From Rhizobium sp. Q54 (GTDB taxonomy: Bacteria > Pseudomonadota > Alphaproteobacteria > Rhizobiales > Beijerinckiaceae), in assembly GCA_945878875.1 (NCBI GenBank), contig CAMCUC010000020.1, forward strand, positions 1-43,624: DNA of 43,624 bases. The letters are read 5' to 3'. Made by a program: the position numbers and the translations under genes. Positions 42,243 through 43,624 of the stretch are shown in pieces. The notes under the pieces are model-generated. The model did no database searches. It was given only the letters and a program-made list of their open reading frames with translations, and had not been told where the DNA came from. The stretch's first letter is position 1. The number at the start of each line of letters is the position of its first letter.

Positions 42243-43624
42243 ATGCCCGTCTATCGTTCACGAACCACGACCCACGGACGCAATATGGCAGGCGCGCGCG
42301 GCCTGTGGCGCGCGACTGGCATGAAGGACGGCGATTTCGGCAAGCCTATTATCGCGGTGGTGAACTCGTTCACGCAATTCGTGCCCGGCCACGTCCATCT
42401 GAAGGATCTGGGCCAGATGGTGGCGCGCGAGATCGAAAAGGCGGGCGGCGTCGCCAAGGAGTTCAACACCATCGCGGTCGACGACGGCATCGCCATGGGC
42501 CACGACGGGATGCTCTACAGCCTGCCCTCGCGCGAGCTGATCGCCGAAAGCGTGGAATACATGGTCAACGCTCATTGCGCCGACGGCATGGTGTGCATTT
42601 CCAATTGCGACAAGATCACGCCCGGCATGTTGATGGCCGCTTTGCGCGTCAACATCCCCACCGTGTTCGTCTCCGGCGGGCCGATGGAGGCGGGCAAAGT
42701 CCTCATCAACGGCAAGGAGCATGCGCTTGATCTGGTGGACGCGATGGTGGCCGCCGCCGACGACAAGATGACCGACGAGGAAGTCGAGAACATCGAGCGT
42801 TCCGCCTGTCCCACATGCGGTTCCTGCTCGGGCATGTTCACTGCAAATTCCATGAATTGCCTCACCGAGGCCATGGGCCTGTCGCTGCCCGGCAACGGAT
42901 CGGTGCTGGCCACGCACGCGGATCGTCGCGAGCTGTTTCTGGAGGCCGGGCGCCGGATCGTCGATCTCTGCCGCCGCTATTACGAGAAGGACGATGTGAC
43001 CGCGACCCCGCGCGGCATCGCCTCGTTCAAGGCGTTTGAAAACGCGATGACGGTGGACATCGCCATGGGCGGCTCCACCAACACCGTGCTGCATCTGCTG
43101 GCCGCCGCGCATGAAGCGGCCGTCGATTTCACCATGACCGACATTGACCGCCTGTCGCGCAAGGCGCCTGTGCTCTGCAAGGTCGCGCCGTCTACGCCCG
43201 ACGTGCACATGGAAGACGTGCATCGCGCAGGCGGCATCATGGCCATTGTCGGCCAACTGGATCGCGCCGGGCTGATCCACGCCGACATCCCGACGGTGCA
43301 TGCGCCCACCCTTGGCGAGGCGCTGGACAAGTGGGACATTTCGCGCACGAGCGACGAGTCTGTGGCCACCTTCTATCGCGCCGCTCCCGGCGGCGTACCC
43401 ACGCAAACCGCCTTCAGCCAGGAGCGCCGCTACAAGACGCTGGATTCTGACCGCGAAGCCGGCGTCATCCGCGACATGGAGCATGCGTTCTCCAAAGACG
43501 GCGGTCTGGCGGTGCTGTCGGGCAATCTTGCGCTCGACGGCTGCATCGTGAAAACGGCGGGCGTGGATGAGAGCATCCTGAAATTCTCCGGCCCCGCAAA
43601 AGTGTTCGAGTGTCAGGATTCAGC
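42243..43624 (+). CDS. ilvD: Dihydroxy-acid dehydratase IlvD, N-terminal part
   Basis: The first 460 codons of a protein of about 615 residues; it is open at the right edge. It reads like the E. coli-type Ilv[89 protein letters not shown] with C122, and [20 protein letters not shown] with C195. These Cys bind the Fe-S cluster. IlvD dehydrates 2,3-dihydroxy acids to 2-keto acids in isoleucine and valine synthesis. AAGGA 9 nt before ATG 42243 supports the start. It is a core gene, suggesting that the catabolic region is chromosomal. Confidence 0.97.
   Translation, partial: MPVYRSRTTTHGRNMAGARGLWRATGMKDGDFGKPIIAVVNSFTQFVPGHVHLKDLGQMVAREIEKAGGVAKEFNTIAVDDGIAMGHDGMLYSLPSRELIAESVEYMVNAHCADGMVCISNCDKITPGMLMAALRVNIPTVFVSGGPMEAGKVLINGKEHALDLVDAMVAAADDKMTDEEVENIERSACPTCGSCSGMFTANSMNCLTEAMGLSLPGNGSVLATHADRRELFLEAGRRIVDLCRRYYEKDDVTATPRGIASFKAFENAMTVDIAMGGSTNTVLHLLAAAHEAAVDFTMTDIDRLSRKAPVLCKVAPSTPDVHMEDVHRAGGIMAIVGQLDRAGLIHADIPTVHAPTLGEALDKWDISRTSDESVATFYRAAPGGVPTQTAFSQERRYKTLDSDREAGVIRDMEHAFSKDGGLAVLSGNLALDGCIVKTAGVDESILKFSGPAKVFECQDS

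Noticed and set aside
42258..43484. Minus-strand open frame of 408 codons opposite ilvD
   Set aside because: The plus strand encodes a clear ilvD with Fe-S ligands; the opposite frame has no recognisable features.

Overview
The window reads as a chromosomal segment of a GC-rich alphaproteobacterium, most likely of the order Hyphomicrobiales. The basis is the BA14K-family exported protein (30266-30670), the SlyX, amphi-Trp and DUF533/TerB-like genes, glycine-zipper lipoproteins, and the many orphan tripartite-tricarboxylate (TctC/Bug) receptors typical of soil members of this group. I do not assign a genus. No tRNA, rRNA, CRISPR array, transposase or integrase was seen.

Left part (1-25 kb): a dense catabolic region of short operons. 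A minus-strand operon encodes a Rieske oxygenase alpha and beta subunit, a PdxA-family dehydrogenase and a metal-dependent amidohydrolase/decarboxylase, with a partial SDR beyond a strong hairpin. It diverges from a plus-strand operon of an FAH-family hydrolase, a gentisate-dioxygenase-like cupin and a TctC receptor, with a second receptor and a luciferase-like flavoenzyme behind it. A minus-strand CoA module follows: CaiB-type CoA transferase, TctC receptor, thiolase-like protein without the usual catalytic Cys, and DUF35 OB-fold protein. Then come a beta-hydroxyacid dehydrogenase, a receptor with an alpha/beta hydrolase, a YciI-like protein, an extradiol (VOC) dioxygenase, an Ldh2-type dehydrogenase with a receptor, another alpha/beta hydrolase, and a maleate-isomerase-like protein with a receptor. 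Together they suggest uptake and ring oxidation, ring cleavage, hydrolysis and CoA-dependent breakdown of aromatic or related organic acids. Substrates cannot be fixed from sequence alone.

Middle part (25-32 kb): katG with a plausible OxyR site upstream, a ThiY/ThiZ/ThiX-like ABC transporter with overlapping genes, and small envelope proteins, including a 48-residue membrane protein at 31397-31543.

Right part (32-43.6 kb): a cupin gene divergent from a LysR regulator, an SfnG-like flavin monooxygenase, and a second oxygenase module (phthalate 4,5-dioxygenase-like Rieske protein, TctC receptor, double cupin). After it come exported proteins of unknown function, an MFS transporter, and the first 460 codons of ilvD.

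The main pattern is that seven TctC-type receptors lie beside seven different enzyme sets, with no TctA/TctB membrane components, no oxygenase reductases and only one transcription regulator in 43.6 kb.
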